DNA of 64,000 nucleotides. Origin: Ascaphus truei. Taxonomy: Eukaryota; Chordata; Amphibia; Anura; Ascaphidae. The DNA lies in NCBI GenBank assembly GCA_036426205.1, contig CM071567.1, positions 288,785,187 through 288,849,186 on the forward strand. The letters run 5' to 3'. The translations under genes and the position numbers were made by a program. Under the pieces are notes generated by a model. That model searched no databases. It had not been told where the DNA came from and was given only the letters and a program-made list of their open reading frames with translations. Position 1 is the stretch's first letter, and each line of letters begins with the position of its first letter. This document shows, piece after piece, positions 34,060 through 45,319 of this stretch.

Positions 34060-34540
34060 CCATCTTCATCGTATTCTTCTTTCTTCTATATCCTTCCAGC
34101 GTTGTGTGGTGGACGGGGCGGTGGGTCTTCTCCCGTCCTCGGCCACGCTCATGCCTGGTCTTCTTCTTGACCCGGAGAGATGGTAGTTGCTTAATTTCCA
34201 TTTGTAAGGACGTCCTCATTTGGCTGTTGTATGTTTTCATTCCCTTTTTAAGGGACGTCATATTTTTTAGGTTCCGGCCAAACACATTTGGTTTTCACGG
34301 CCAATCAGGACGTGGGAATCATGACGAAAAAAAATGTTGAGTCATAGGCCTTTTTAAAACGCCTCTGTCGTCTCATTTTGAAGGCCAGACGACGCGGAGG
34401 AATCGATCCTCCGGGCAAGAAAGAAGACCAGCGGGCCGCAGTGTGGGAGAAAGGACCCCGCCCAGCCTGGAGGATGATAGAGGAAAGCAGGAATACAGAT
34501 GAAGGATACAAAATGAAGAACCCTGTGGATGATTTGGATT
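34060..34540. other. Centre of the palindrome
   Basis: Flanking pairs at 33,956/34,600 and the GGGACGTCAT...GACGAAAAAAAATG pairing around 34,250-34,340 place the symmetry centre near 34.3 kb. The local sequence is more GC-rich than its surroundings, with several CpGs and two long but unrecognised open frames. It is related in layout to 15,480-15,760 (CGTCGTCTTCTTGG against CTGGTCTTCTTCTTG). Confidence 0.5.
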
Positions 34541-34639
34541 TTTTCTTTAGTGTTTATTTTTAATGGTTGATTTTATGGGTTCAGATCGTGGAATGGTTCG
34601 TGAGTAAACTGCGCATACGGGAATCGGTGGAGGGGCAAG

Positions 34640-35042
34640 TAATTGTAAGTGAACTAAAGAAATGTCTATTTTATTTTAAACTTGTTATTTTTTTTTTGTT
34701 AAATAAAAAGCTTTTTTAACATGTGTATGTTTTTTTGTGGTAGTTATTTCTTGCCACGTATTGTATGTATGTAGATATGTCTAGAGTGAGAATTATACAT
34801 ACAGCGGTAGAAGTGATGTTGTTTTAAAAGCTTGTATTTTTTGATGTGTTTTAAATTAATTTTGGCTATGTGCTATGCTTTAGTGTGTGTTTAAAAGTAT
34901 TTTAAAATTGGATAGATGTAAACGTTGGTATTGTAGTGTGTGTTGCCCCCAACCATACCCCGACCCCCCACACCCCCCCTCCCACCCCACCCCAACACCA
35001 CAACCCCCCAAAGTATTGTGTGTGTTGTTTTTCGGGTGGGGT

Positions 35043-35074
<32 letters not shown>

Positions 35075-35245
35075 GAGAGTGGTGGGGGGGGGGGGGTGGG
35101 GGGGGGGGGGGGGGGGAGGGGGGGGGGGGGGTGGGGGGTGTGGGGGGGGGGGGGGGTGGGGGGGGGGGGGGGGGGGGGGGGTGGGGGGGTGGGGGGGGGG
35201 GGGGGGGGGGGGGGGGGGTGGGGGGGGGGGGGGGGGGGGGGTGGT

Positions 35246-35276
<31 letters not shown>

Positions 35277-36420
35277 GGGGGGGGGGGGGGGGGGGGAGGG
35301 TGGGGGGTGGGGGGGGGGGGGGGGGGGGGGGGGTGTGTTGGGTATTTTTGATTTTTTTTTTTTTGTGGTGTGTTTGTTTTTTTTTTTTAGTAACATTAAC
35401 CAACAATAAACAAAAAAAACAAACCCAAGTAAACCACAAAAAAACAAAAAGTATAATGGTTGTATTGGTCGGTACTGTATTTTGTTCACAGGCTTTGTAA
35501 AGGGCTCGTTTGATTTTTGCTTGCTTTTAAATGCGTTTTTTTTTTATTTTTTTAACTTGTTCTGCTTTTTTTCCCCCCAGGCGTGAGATATAGTATTAAT
35601 TGTTCATTGTTCAGGAGGATTGTGAATGGTTTAGGGATGTAATAATGATTACTAAATTGATTTTGTTTACCTGGTTGATTCATTTGAGAAGTGATGTTGT
35701 TTTAAAAGCTTGATTTGATCTGTGTTTTTAAATTAATTGTCTATGCGCTATGCTTATTGTGCGAGTTTAAAGTATTTTAAAATTAGAGATGCATTCCTGG
35801 TATTGTATTGTGGTTTGAGGGAGGTCAACGATAGCCATGGGTGACAGTGAACTAAAGAAATGTATTTTACTAACTTGTTAATTTTTTAAAAAGCTTTTTA
35901 ACAGTGTGTATTTTTTTTTGTGGTATATTACATTCTTGAAAATGTATGTATGTATGTATATATGTCTAGAGAGATATATTCATACGGGTAAGAAATGATG
36001 TTGTTGTTTAAAAGCTTGATTTGATGTTTTTAAATTAATTTGTCCATGCTGCTATTTTTATGATGGTTAAAGTATTTTAAAATTAGATAGATGTATTCCT
36101 TGGTATTGTAGGTGTGATTGAGGGAGGTCAGCGATTAGCCTTTGGGTTAAGTGAACTAAAGAAATGTATTTTACTTAACTTGTTAATTTTTAAAAAGCTT
36201 TTTAACATGTGTATTTTTTTTTGTAGTATATCATTTCTGCTACTGTATGTATGTATGTATATATGTCTAGAGAGCATATTATACATACAGAGTAAGAAAT
36301 GATGTTGTTTTAAAAGCTTGATTTGATGTGTGTTTAAATTAATTGTCTAGCTGCTATGCTTTATTGTAGTTAAAGTATTTAAATTAGATAGATGTAATCG
36401 TTGGTATGGTATGTGTTGTT
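34640..36420. repeat. ~285-bp tandem repeats in the right arm
   Basis: A unit containing AACTAAAGAAATGT, TTTTTAACATGTGTATTTT, ATGTATGTATGTATATATGTC, GATGTTGTTTTAAAAGCTTG and AAAGTATTTTAAAATTAGATAG occurs at about 34,640-34,930, 35,840-36,110 and 36,150-36,420, with a partial copy at 35,600-35,830. The left arm holds essentially one corresponding copy near 33,120-33,300. Confidence 0.7.
35039..35339. repeat. 300-base poly-G tract
   Basis: Almost pure G with isolated T and A. No poly-C partner is seen in the left arm. Glycine-rich or proline-rich frames across it are meaningless. Such a tract is more typical of a poorly resolved GC-rich microsatellite in a long-read assembly than of stable genomic DNA. 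Confidence 0.8.
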
Positions 36421-36783
36421 GCCTTGGGTTTTTAAAGGTTGTATTCTGGTCGGTACTGTTTTTATCAAGGCTTAAATGTTCTGCTCCGGCGTGAATTAGT
36501 TAATTGTTCATTGTTCAGGATGGAGTGTGAATTGTTAAGGAGTTGTAAATATGATTCTAATTGATGTTTTGTTACTTGGTTGATTCATTGCAGAATGTAT
36601 ATGTGCATGATTTATGCATATTTATATTGGAATGTGAGGTGTTCATTGGCTTGTGATGATATAGATTGTGAGATCAGTTGGATTATTAAAGGAAATTATT
36701 TTTTTAATGTAGTGTCTGTATGGAGAAGTGTTTGGTTGTAGGACAGTATAGTTTGATAACCCTTCACATTTATGGATATTGGT

Positions 36784-36900
36784 TCATCGTGTTATATAAT
36801 ATAATTATATAAATATATAGTAATGATATATATAGTTACTATATATATTATATATATATCTATCTGTATATATATATACAGTATATAATATATAGTTGCA
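36784..36900. repeat. AT-rich simple repeat
   Basis: Runs of TATA and ATATAT, the mirror of the AT-rich part at 32,510-32,620. Confidence 0.8.
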
Positions 36901-38289
36901 TGATGAAGCCCACTGTATATAAATTTTCATGGGTGAAGGGTGGGTTATCGGGCAGTGTGGCTTAACCGCCTTAATAACCTTGCGGTTATATCTGATAAGG
37001 TGTTTAAGGGGTTAATTGATATCTGAAGTAATTGCAATGTATTGGCTTTTATATTGCTCTGTATGTTTGTGGGCAAGACGAAGGATTTTACTGGCGCGGG
37101 GGAACTTCGTATAGTGATGAGGTCAGTATGCAGTCTTTATTATTGTATATGCTAGTTAATATTTTTAATAATGGGCAATTAATCTATTATTCATATTGGA
37201 TAATAGTTATTTGCACATATTGTTAGTAGGTGTTGGGGGGGAGGGTGTAAGTATTGAATGTATAGGCCAGGTTTATTTATTACATTCAGGGTGGTTCCGT
37301 GGTTCTGCGTGGAACTCTGGAGACCACCTGCGGGTATCCTCGGGTATCCCAAGGGGATCAGGCTGGTGGTTCCACGGGTGACACTGGGGGGATGATGATG
37401 TGTGGTCCCACTTCTGTGGGGCGGCCGCGGACCCGTAGTCTGCGGGGATGACGATGTGTGGTCCCACATCTGGGGCACCTCGACCCGAAGGTGGGTGGGG
37501 ATTGTGATGTGTGGTCCCACTTCGTGGGGGCACCGGGACCCGTAGTGAGCAACCCGTGGTTCCCAGACCCCGAGGGAACCACCCGAGGCCCCGCCAGACA
37601 ACTGTGGGTCTGACCGGGGCTCCCAGACATCGCGGGCCTTACCGTGGGGACCCAATTGTGGCCCACGGTGACCCAAGGAGACACCCTGGGCCATGGTGCT
37701 GGAGGGATCCACCAGCAGGCCTCCAGAACCTGTGTAAAAAGGGCTGCTGATAAACGTAGGTCGTCCAGGTGCCCCGCCAGCCCACCGGGGAAATCGCGTG
37801 GGCTGCGTTATGAACCCTGTATGTAAAAGGATAAATCTTGGGGGGCACAGGGGTGGTAATGTATAATTAATTGCTGTTTATTGTGGGTCACTGTACTGTT
37901 TTTATTGGGTACTGGGGTGGTGGAGGGGGGGGGGGTTTCCCCAACGGTATGTGGGTAGGCCTCCCTTGTGGGTACTGGGTGGTTAGCCTCACGGGGGGGG
38001 GTAGGTGGGAAGGTATGTAGGCATCCGAGTGGTGGGTGAGGTGTGGTTGGATTACACCCTAATGACTGTAGCGGTTAATAACCACTATGGTGATTAAGGG
38101 GTTAGGGGACTTACTTTGTAGTGTTTTAATTTTGTCTCTGTTTTGCAGCAAGTAGCGGAGGGGCCGTGGGCCGTGGGTAGTGGGTAGTGGTGGTGGTGGT
38201 GTGTATTTTACACGGGATCCCCTCCCACATTTGCATACAGTACACTGCACATACACAAAAACACAGGCCAGGCAGATTTAACTGACACA

Positions 38290-38510
38290 ATAGGGGGAGG
38301 GGGGGCTTACACAAATTAGTCCAAAGCAGGGACGTTGCAGACACAATAGGGGGAGGGTTTTTTACATAGATTACAGTGAAGGCAGGGAAGCTTCACACAC
38401 AATGGGGGAGGGTTTTTACATAGATTACAGTGAAGGCAGAGGGGTTTAAAACCACCAATAGGGGGAGGGTTTTTTAATAGATACAGTGAGGCAGGCGGTT
38501 TAAACACACA
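38290..38510. repeat. Short tandem repeat in right arm (~65 bp unit)
   Basis: A unit with CACAATAGGGGGAGGGTTTTT, ACATAGATTACAGTGAAGGCAG and a short spacer occurs three to four times. The mirror position at 30,640-30,760 has a comparable CCCCTCCCCCTATT pattern with fewer copies. Confidence 0.7.
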
Positions 38511-38639
38511 ATAAAAATATGTATGTCATGTATTATTGTTTATTTTAAATACACAGGGGGTTGTACTGTATGTTGTTATTGCAATGTTTTATTGGGGGCA
38601 AATCAAATGTCCCCAAAAACATGCTATTCGCCTTCATTG

Positions 38640-39080
38640 CCTTAGCGGCATCAGCTAAGGTATGAAGCAGCATTTCTGTATTTTTAATAATATTGTGCAG
38701 GAGCAGGGGTTCCCTGAGCATTCATTTCTGTGGTCGGGAACCCCCTGCTCACTGTACAATATTATTAAAAATACAGAAATGCGCTTCATTACCATAGCAC
38801 GTAGCCGCTAAGGTAAGGAACGCTTTTATTGATGTGTGTGTTTTATTTATACTGTACATGTGCAGAGGGTCTCCGGAGCAGAACCGCTGTGGTTTTAGGT
38901 CCGGGGACCCCCTGCTCCCCGTGATACAGGCCCCTTTAGGGGGTCACGTGATCGGGACCTTTAAACGCAGAGTGATACCGGCACCTCATAAATGGGGCTG
39001 TATCTCGGGGAGCAGGGGTCCCCCGACATGAAACCAACGCGGTGCAGCTCCGGAGACCCCCTGTCAATGTACACTATGAA
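38640..39080. repeat. Hairpins HP2 and HP1, inverted single copy
   Basis: Reverse complement of the HP1-HP2 part of the 820-bp unit. HP2 spans 38,660-38,800 and HP1 spans 38,855-39,075. Only one copy is present here, against three in the left arm. Confidence 0.75.
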
Positions 39081-39419
39081 TAAAAATGTACAGTACTGTA
39101 TGTTAGGGGTTATAGTGGACGGCTTTAAAGACAACAGCTCGCAAACGCCCCCATGCGTTTTTACACGGCATTGCAGTATTGCAGCTAGCGGGAATAAAAT
39201 GCTTAAATCACAGCCGCGAATATAACGCTATATATACCCCGGGAGAAAACGACACAAAACCGCACATCACCGGGGTCCTCTGAAATTCGCGGAGCTAGCT
39301 AAGTAAGAATAAATTTGGTCGCCAGTGTAGACTAAGGTAAGCACACCAAGTATGCTCAGCGCCAGCGGGGACTCAGCCTATTTATTTTGGGCTATGAGGG
39401 CTAGAATGGGACTATATAC

Positions 39420-40340
39420 TTTATTCCCACTAGCCATATCCTTCATACACTTTAAACCTGAGTTAGACTGTAAACCTTATAGCCACATTGGCAATTAAAC
39501 ATTTTATGAAACAAAAAATATTTCCCATTTTTTCTTCTGTCCTGAAGTGAAATGAAAAGATACATAGCTGCAATCCCAGAGCTGTAGCTCCTTCCCTTAA
39601 GGAAACCTAATTTTCTTTATAACCAAAAAATGTGTAGGCACATTCCCAGGGCTGTATATCTTTTATTTACTGAAACTAGGACTTAGGTTTCATAAAACCT
39701 CTCGCAACTTAGTATACAGTTGGAGAACACCCCCCCCCCCCAGAATCTCTATACTGATTCTGGGGTACCTGAGCATATACTGGGGAACCCTTACCAACCT
39801 TGGGACCCTTGACAGTACTCGGGACAAACAAATCCCTATGCCCTCATTTACCTTTCTGGTCTGTGCTGAAGCAGGGAATCCTGCCGGTGAGTCACGTAAA
39901 TGTTTTCAAGGGAGGATTATGACCAGAGTGTGGTGTCTAGATGTCCCCAGGAATATGACCTGATTCCCGGATAAATTCTTGGGGTGGCCAGCAAATTCCT
40001 GACCCCTGCTACATAGACACAATCTGAAAACACTTTTACCGCAAAAAAAACCTTGAAACACATAGCCTGAGAATCTCCACTGGTTAGCACTCCTGGAAAG
40101 GTAAAAAACAAAAATTCTTTATTGACATACAATTACATTCATTTCAGATGCCATACACATGTTGAAGAGCTGACACTAAAACCTGAAATAGGGCTCAGAG
40201 GTAACCAGCCAGGCATTATACCTTTATTGATGGCCTTGTTACCCCTTCACCGTCACAACCAGGTATTTACACCTTTTAAACTCGGATTATAACATTGAGC
40301 AAAACAAGGATGTAAAATAAATTGTGATTTATTCCTTGGA
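39420..40340 (-). repeat. Interspersed repeats of unknown class (family Y and relatives)
   Basis: The minus strand of 40,010-40,120 (CAATAAAG, TTTCCAGGAGTGCTAACCAGTGG) matches 53,910-53,965 (AATAAAG, GTTCCAGGAGCGCTAACCAGCGG). The AATAAA followed by a GT-rich region suggests an LTR polyadenylation region. The part at 39,740-39,850 and 40,250-40,340 resembles 47,405-47,590 (CAGAAYCTCTATACT, TAAAATAAATTGTGATTTATT). Confidence 0.35.
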
Positions 40341-40341
40341 A

Positions 40342-43300
40342 ACAGATTTACATAGTTACATAGTAGATGAGGTTGAAAAAAGACATACGTCCATCAAGTT
40401 CAACCTATGCTAATTTTAGACAACAGATACTTTATCCTATATCTATACTTACTTATTGATCCAGAGGAAGGCAAACAAAAAACCCCATTAACAGGAAAAA
40501 TAAATTCCTCCCTGACTCCAAGAATTAGCAATCGGATTAATCCCTGGATCAAAATTCTTCCCATGTTTACTTATTTGGTATATCCCTGTATACTGTACCT
40601 TTACTTTCTAAAAAGGTGTCCAACTTTTTTTTGAAGAAATTTATTGTATCTGCCATCACAGTCTCCATGGATAATGAATTCCACATTTTAACTGCCCTTA
40701 CTGTAAAGAACCCTTTAATTTGTTGCTGGTGAAATCTCCTTTCCTCCAACCTTAAGGGATGGCCCGAGTCCTTTGTACTGCCCTTGGGATGAATAGTTCA
40801 TTTGAAAGCTCCCTGTACTGTCCCCGAATATATTTGTATATAGTTATCATATCCCCTCTTAGACGCCTTTTGTTCTCATGTAAATAAATCTAATTTAGCT
40901 ACTGTAGGTTCTCCTCATAAAATAGATTGTCCATCCCCTTAATTAATTTGGTAGCTCTTCTCTGCACTTTCTCTTGTTCCAGAATGTCTTTTCTAAGGAG
41001 TGGTGCCCAAAATTGTACTCCATACTCAAGGTGTGGTCTTACTAATTCTTTGTAAAGGGGCATAATTGTGTTTACTTCCCTTCCATGCATTGCCCGTTTA
41101 ATGAAAGATAAGATCTTATTTGCCTTTGCAGCTACTGTATGACTGTGGGCACTATTGCTAAGCCTGCTGTCTACAAGCACTCCTAAATCTTTCTCCATCC
41201 CCATTTAATTTGTAAGATACCTGTTTTGTCTTGCATCCCAAATGCATAACCTTACATTTATCTGTATTTAACCTCATCTGCCATTTACCTGCCCATGTTT
41301 CCAGTCTCTCCAAGTCCTTCTGAAAAGAAATTACATCCTGCTCTGATTCTTCTACCTTACACAATTTAGTCTCATCAGTAAAGATGGAGACTTTGCTCTC
41401 GATGCCAACCTCAAGGTCATTAATAAACAAGTTAAAAAGCAGGGGTCCCAGTACTGATCCCTGAGGTACTCCACTCACGACTTAAGCCCAACCTGAAAAA
41501 GTTCCATTTATGACAACCCTCTGATGTCTATCCTTCAACCAGTTTTCAATCCAGGTGCATACATTATTACCGAGTCCAATTTGCTTAATTTTGTACACCA
41601 ACCTCTTGTGAGGAACCATATCAAAAGCTTTTGCAACATCTAAGTAGACCACATCAACTGCATTACCCTGGTTTAAATTTCTACTTACCTCCTCAAAGAA
41701 ACAAATAAGGTTAGTTTGGCATGATTTATCCTGCATAAATCCATGCTGACTATTACTAATGATTTTTTGTTTTCCATTAGGTATTCCTGAATATTATCCT
41801 GTATTAAACCTTCAAGTAGTTTACCCACTATTGAAGTCAGGCTTACAGGTCTGTAATTTTCCGCTTGTGATCTAGCTCCCTTTTTAAATATAGGCACCAC
41901 ATCTGCTTTACGCCAATCTTGTGGTACTGAGCCTGTGGAAATGGAGTCCTTGAATATTAAATCTAATGGTTTGGCTATTACTGAGCTTAACTCCTTGAGA
42001 ACTCTTGGATGTATGCCATCGGGGCCAGGTGCCTTATTTACCTTTATTTTTTCAAGTCGCTTATGAACTTCTTCCTCAGTTAACCAATTGTTCATTTATA
42101 TGGAGTTTGTGGCTACTATGGAACTTGATTCTTCCCTGGTAAACACAGAGGCAAAGAATTTGTTTAATACCTCTGCTTTTTCCATATCTCCAATAATCTG
42201 TCTACCCATCTCACACTGAAAGGGTCCTATATTTTCTTTTCTCATTTTTTTGTTATTAAGGTACTTAAAGAACTTTTTAGGGTTGACCTTACTTTCTATT
42301 GCAATCCTTTTTTCATTATCCATTTTTGCTAATTTGATTGCCCTTTTGCAATTTTTGTTACATTCCTTATAATTCTGATATTATGTCTCCGTCCCTTCTG
42401 ACTTAAAGAATCTAAACGCCTTCCTCTTCTTGTCCATTTCCACCCCTAAGTGTTTATTTAGCCACATTGGTTTTGACTTATTTTTTTTATATTTATTAGG
42501 CAATGGTATACACTGATAAGTGTGCTTTTCAAACAATGTTTTAAAGAATGTCCATTTATCTTCTACATTTTTCCCTGCAAAAACATCATCCCAGTGTATT
42601 ACTTATAGATTAGCCCTCAGTTTATTAAAATCTGCTTTCCTAAAGTTAAAGTCTTTGTTGAACCCAAGTAATCTGTTTTTTGATAATTTATTTCAAAATG
42701 AGACCATGTTATGATCACTGTTACCCAAATGTTCCAGGACTTGAAAATTTGTTATTACGTCTACATTGTTTGATATTACCAAATCCAGTATTGCCCCTCT
42801 CCTGGTTGGTTCCTCAATTATTTGGGTCATCTAATTGTCTTTAAGCAACCCAAAAAACATGTTTCCTTTTGTTGTAATGCTATCTCATTGCCCAAGTCTA
42901 TGTCTGGATAATTAAAATCCCCCATTATGCAAACATGACCCAGTTTTTCTCCTTCTCCATTTGCAAAAGTATTTTATCTTCCTCAATCTCACAGATATTT
43001 GGTGGTTTATAGTATATCCCTACAAACATTTTCTTTATACTTTTGCCTCCATTGCTAATTTCTATCCACAAGGTCTCTACATTTTCATCATTCCAGTCAT
43101 AAACATTTTCCCTTATTATAGGCTTTAGATCCGGTTTAACATATAAACATACTCCACCTCCTCTTCTATTTGCTCGATCCTTCCGAAAAAGGGAATAACC
43201 CTCTAATTTAACTGCCCAGTCATGAGTTTCATCCCACCATGTTTCAGTAATGACTATGATATCATACTGCTCCCTTGCTACTATCTATTCAAGCTCCCCC

Positions 43301-43350
43301 ATTTTATCTGTCAGGCTTCTTGCATTATCATTAGGTACACACAATGGATT
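40342..43350 (-). pseudogene. CR1-like LINE ORF2 (endonuclease + reverse transcriptase), dead
   Basis: The order on the minus strand is complete. The endonuclease (43,345-42,690) has ITETWWDETHDWAV, GGGVCLYV and GNSDHNMV. The linker has FFASVFTRE and IKVNKAPGPDGIHPR. The RT has PIFKKGARSQAENYRPVSL, YLDVAKAFDMVPH and SGVPQGSVLGPLLFNLFIND. The RT C-terminal part has KDLGVLVDSRLSNSAH, PHLEYGVQFWAP and FFTVRAVKMWNSL. The 3' end near 40,342-40,400 has a conserved GTTGAACTTGATGGAC...TTTTTTCAACC hairpin and an ACATAGTTACATAGT tail. The catalytic box (family FADDTKL) reads FTDETKL at about 41,375-41,395, and several frameshifts and stops are present. The element is slightly 5'-truncated at the start of the endonuclease. 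Confidence 0.85.
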
Positions 43351-43742
43351 ACAATATACAATGGAAAACACACTTATAGGGGGTCTGGTTGAAAAAAAAT
43401 AAAAGTGGGGCTTAGAAAATTTCTTGCCTTGAAATTTCTGAAGCCGACTTGCGTCTATTTCTCCAAGAGCATCTTTTGTTTGAATTTGACGCTGCTGTCT
43501 TGGCGCTTAGGATCTGAGGACCGGATTGGCTGCTGGCTTTCTTATAGTATTTCAGTACCATTCATGAAATACTCCATCCAGTCCGAGCGTTGGAGAATTC
43601 CTACCAGTCAATCAGAGGTTTGCCAGTCTACTGAAGCCGGCAAGGATGGATTCAAAATCTGACAGGGGCATGTGCCTACATGGCACCTCTGCCACCTGTG
43701 AGTCAGAAGCCACCCATGGAGTTAGGCTTCCATTCATGCCAG
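43222..43742. repeat. 521-bp direct repeat, left copy
   Basis: It matches 45,320-45,840 at a constant offset of 2098, with about eight differences by eye. It includes the 5' end of the CR1 endonuclease region and the start of repeat family X, so it is ordinary flanking DNA rather than part of the inserted element. Confidence 0.9.
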
Positions 43743-44123
43743 TCTAACATCACAAAGAAGGTATATAGTATAAAACAGCATTTAAACTGTAGGTCTAACT
43801 TTGTTATTTATTTGATTGAATGCGAGTGTGGTCTACAATATATAGGGAAAACTATAAGACCCCTGAAAACACGCATCTTGGAACACATAGGAAATATAAA
43901 AAGGAGAATGACAACCCATAGTGTTCCAAACCACTTCCTGATGGCACATAATGCGGACCCTAAGGGGTTAAAATTTAAAGCAATCGAGCAAGTTATGCCC
44001 CATTGGAGAGGAGGGAATAGACACACAGCACTGATTAAAAGAGAATCTTTCTGGATGTTCGAATTAAAAACTATGTCCCCATCCGGTTTGAATTTAGATT
44101 TTGATCTTAAACCTTTTTTGTGA
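43743..44123 (+). CDS. GIY-YIG endonuclease domain of Penelope-like element (partial, open)
   Basis: About 126 codons are open to the TGA stop at 44,121-44,123. The domain begins with IYLIECECGLQYIGKT, the GIY-YIG pair of the Neptune type, followed by LKTRILEH with the conserved arginine. Then come THSVPNHFLMAHNADP, IEQVMPHWRGGNR and RESFWMFELKTMSPSGLNL with the conserved glutamate. All the blocks expected of a Neptune endonuclease C-terminus are present without a stop. There is no start codon of its own: the frame is continuous upstream through flanking repeat from an ATG at 43,680, which is likely chance. In a complete element this domain nicks DNA for target-primed insertion. Here the RT is missing, so it cannot act autonomously. 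Confidence 0.8.
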   Translation, partial: SNITKKVYSIKQHLNCRSNFVIYLIECECGLQYIGKTIRPLKTRILEHIGNIKRRMTTHSVPNHFLMAHNADPKGLKFKAIEQVMPHWRGGNRHTALIKRESFWMFELKTMSPSGLNLDFDLKPFL

Positions 44124-44613
44124 TTTTATTATGAACTAACACTTTGTTTTTGCTTTCATTTTAGAAATTGCCTTTGCTCAAATGAATAATGCTATGCACT
44201 TTCCACCCATATTCCCCCAGTGTAGGGACAGTATTCCCTTTCTATTACCTGTTTTTAACATTGTATAGCAATTTTAGTATCCTTATTAATATTGCGTTTT
44301 TTATATTTAGATTAATTTTAAAACTATTTTATGGATTTTTTATTACCAATCTTATATTGAGGATTTTATTTAAATAAACCTATGCATTTTAAACTGATTG
44401 TATAAAGGATGTATTTTATGATGGATTGTATAAAAACTTGCTATTTGCACTGTAGAATTGCTAATCTATGACTTTCAAACATGTGCAATACAGAGACAGA
44501 AATGTTGCAGTCTCATTATAGCTTTAAGTGCACACGATTATATCAAATAGAATCAGGTGAACTATTGACCAATGAGAACCCAGATGAGGGTATATATATC
44601 TCTCCCAATCACT

Positions 44614-44666
44614 AAAACGTCACTCCTGATGAAACCTATGTGGTGAAACGCGTAGAGTGACGTTTT
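44614..44666 (+). ncRNA. Type I minimal hammerhead ribozyme motif
   Basis: Stem I is a perfect 12-bp pairing of 44,614-44,625 (AAAACGTCACTC) with 44,655-44,666 (GAGTGACGTTTT). The core CTGATGA is at 44,626-44,632, the GAAA box at 44,645-44,648, and stem III is the palindromic CGCG (44,649-44,652) followed by TA, giving a GUA cleavage triplet after 44,654. Stem II (44,633-44,644) is weak: ACC/GGT with one unpaired A. The very short CGCG stem III fits the minimal hammerheads described for Penelope-like elements, which are thought to work as dimers. Confidence 0.75.
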
Positions 44667-45319
44667 TTTCCCTGAGCCGGCCGGAACCCCAGGAAGTGGA
44701 CGCAGTGGATGACATCACTTCCGGTTGATTGGAACGCACCGGTGGAACGCACGCCACGAGAGAGGGGAAGCGGAGATACCATCCATCCGGCCAGAGAGAT
44801 CCATTGAGATCTAAATGCTTGCTTGTATCTGAAATCATGTGAGTGTAATTTGATCCACCTATAATCTATAAATTATATATACGGTCTGCACTATGTCCAG
44901 TTGTATCTTTTAAACAAGGTCCCTGGGAGTCTACCTACTGTATTCGGGGAAATATTGATTTCTGCATCTCCTGGTGATTGAGTGACAACTAAGAGCCTCC
45001 CTAAAAAGATACCTTTATGTGCCTGCAAAACCTCTCACGTTTGTGAGTATATAATAGAGAGCCTAGTCATCATTTTTTGAGCCTAATTTTTACAATATTG
45101 CACTATCACCATTTATTTTTCTTTACATATATTGCGCTTCCCGGAGACTTCATCGCCACTATACACCACGAGGATTGACCGAGCAAACCTCAACTGGGTT
45201 ACAGCTGCATCTTCCTATATGTTTGTATAAGTATCACTGTGTATTATTATTTTTATACTATTACCACTGGTAAACATTTGATTATTTAGAGCGCCACATT
45301 TTGATAAGTTTTCTTTTGT

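Larger units (their letters stand above)
27641..39378. mobile_element. Giant imperfect palindrome (foldback element), ~11.7 kb
   Basis: The left end AAGGCTGAGTCCCCGCTAGC and the right end GCCAGCGGGGACTCAGCCTA are inverted copies. Inside, at least ten separate landmarks on the left recur inverted on the right in reverse order, down to a centre near 34.3 kb. Examples are ATCCCGTGTAATATACACACC (30.8 kb) against 38.2 kb, AAGGGAGGCCTACCCAC (31,069) against 37,949-37,965, GTGTCACCCGTGG (31.8 kb) against 37.37 kb, ATAATGTGCCAAATAACTATTATCC (32.0 kb) against 37.2 kb, AACAATGAACAATTAA (32.9 kb) against 36.5 kb, and CGAACCAATCCACGATC (33.96 kb) against 34.59 kb. No coding region was found. Tandem expansion differs between the arms. 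The arms carry many small indels, so part may be sequencing noise. Confidence 0.75.
43743..45319 (+). mobile_element. Neptune-type Penelope-like retroelement, 5'-truncated
   Basis: It starts inside the linker before a GIY-YIG domain and continues through the domain, a 3' UTR with a hammerhead motif at 44,614-44,666, and a tail ending GAGCGCCACATTTTGATAAG. The RT domain is absent, so the copy is truncated. Exactly where it ends, a second copy of the preceding 521 bases begins. Penelope-like elements use an RT related to telomerase and a GIY-YIG nuclease, and often carry hammerhead ribozymes. Confidence 0.8.

Noticed and set aside
34887..35500. Glycine-rich and proline-rich open frames up to 195 codons
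   Set aside because: They are produced by the poly-G tract in all frames and carry no independent coding evidence.
43680..43742. Start codon at 43,680 as the true N-terminus of the GIY-YIG protein
   Set aside because: These 63 bases belong to the flanking 521-bp direct repeat, which also occurs at 45,778 without the domain, so the fusion is accidental.
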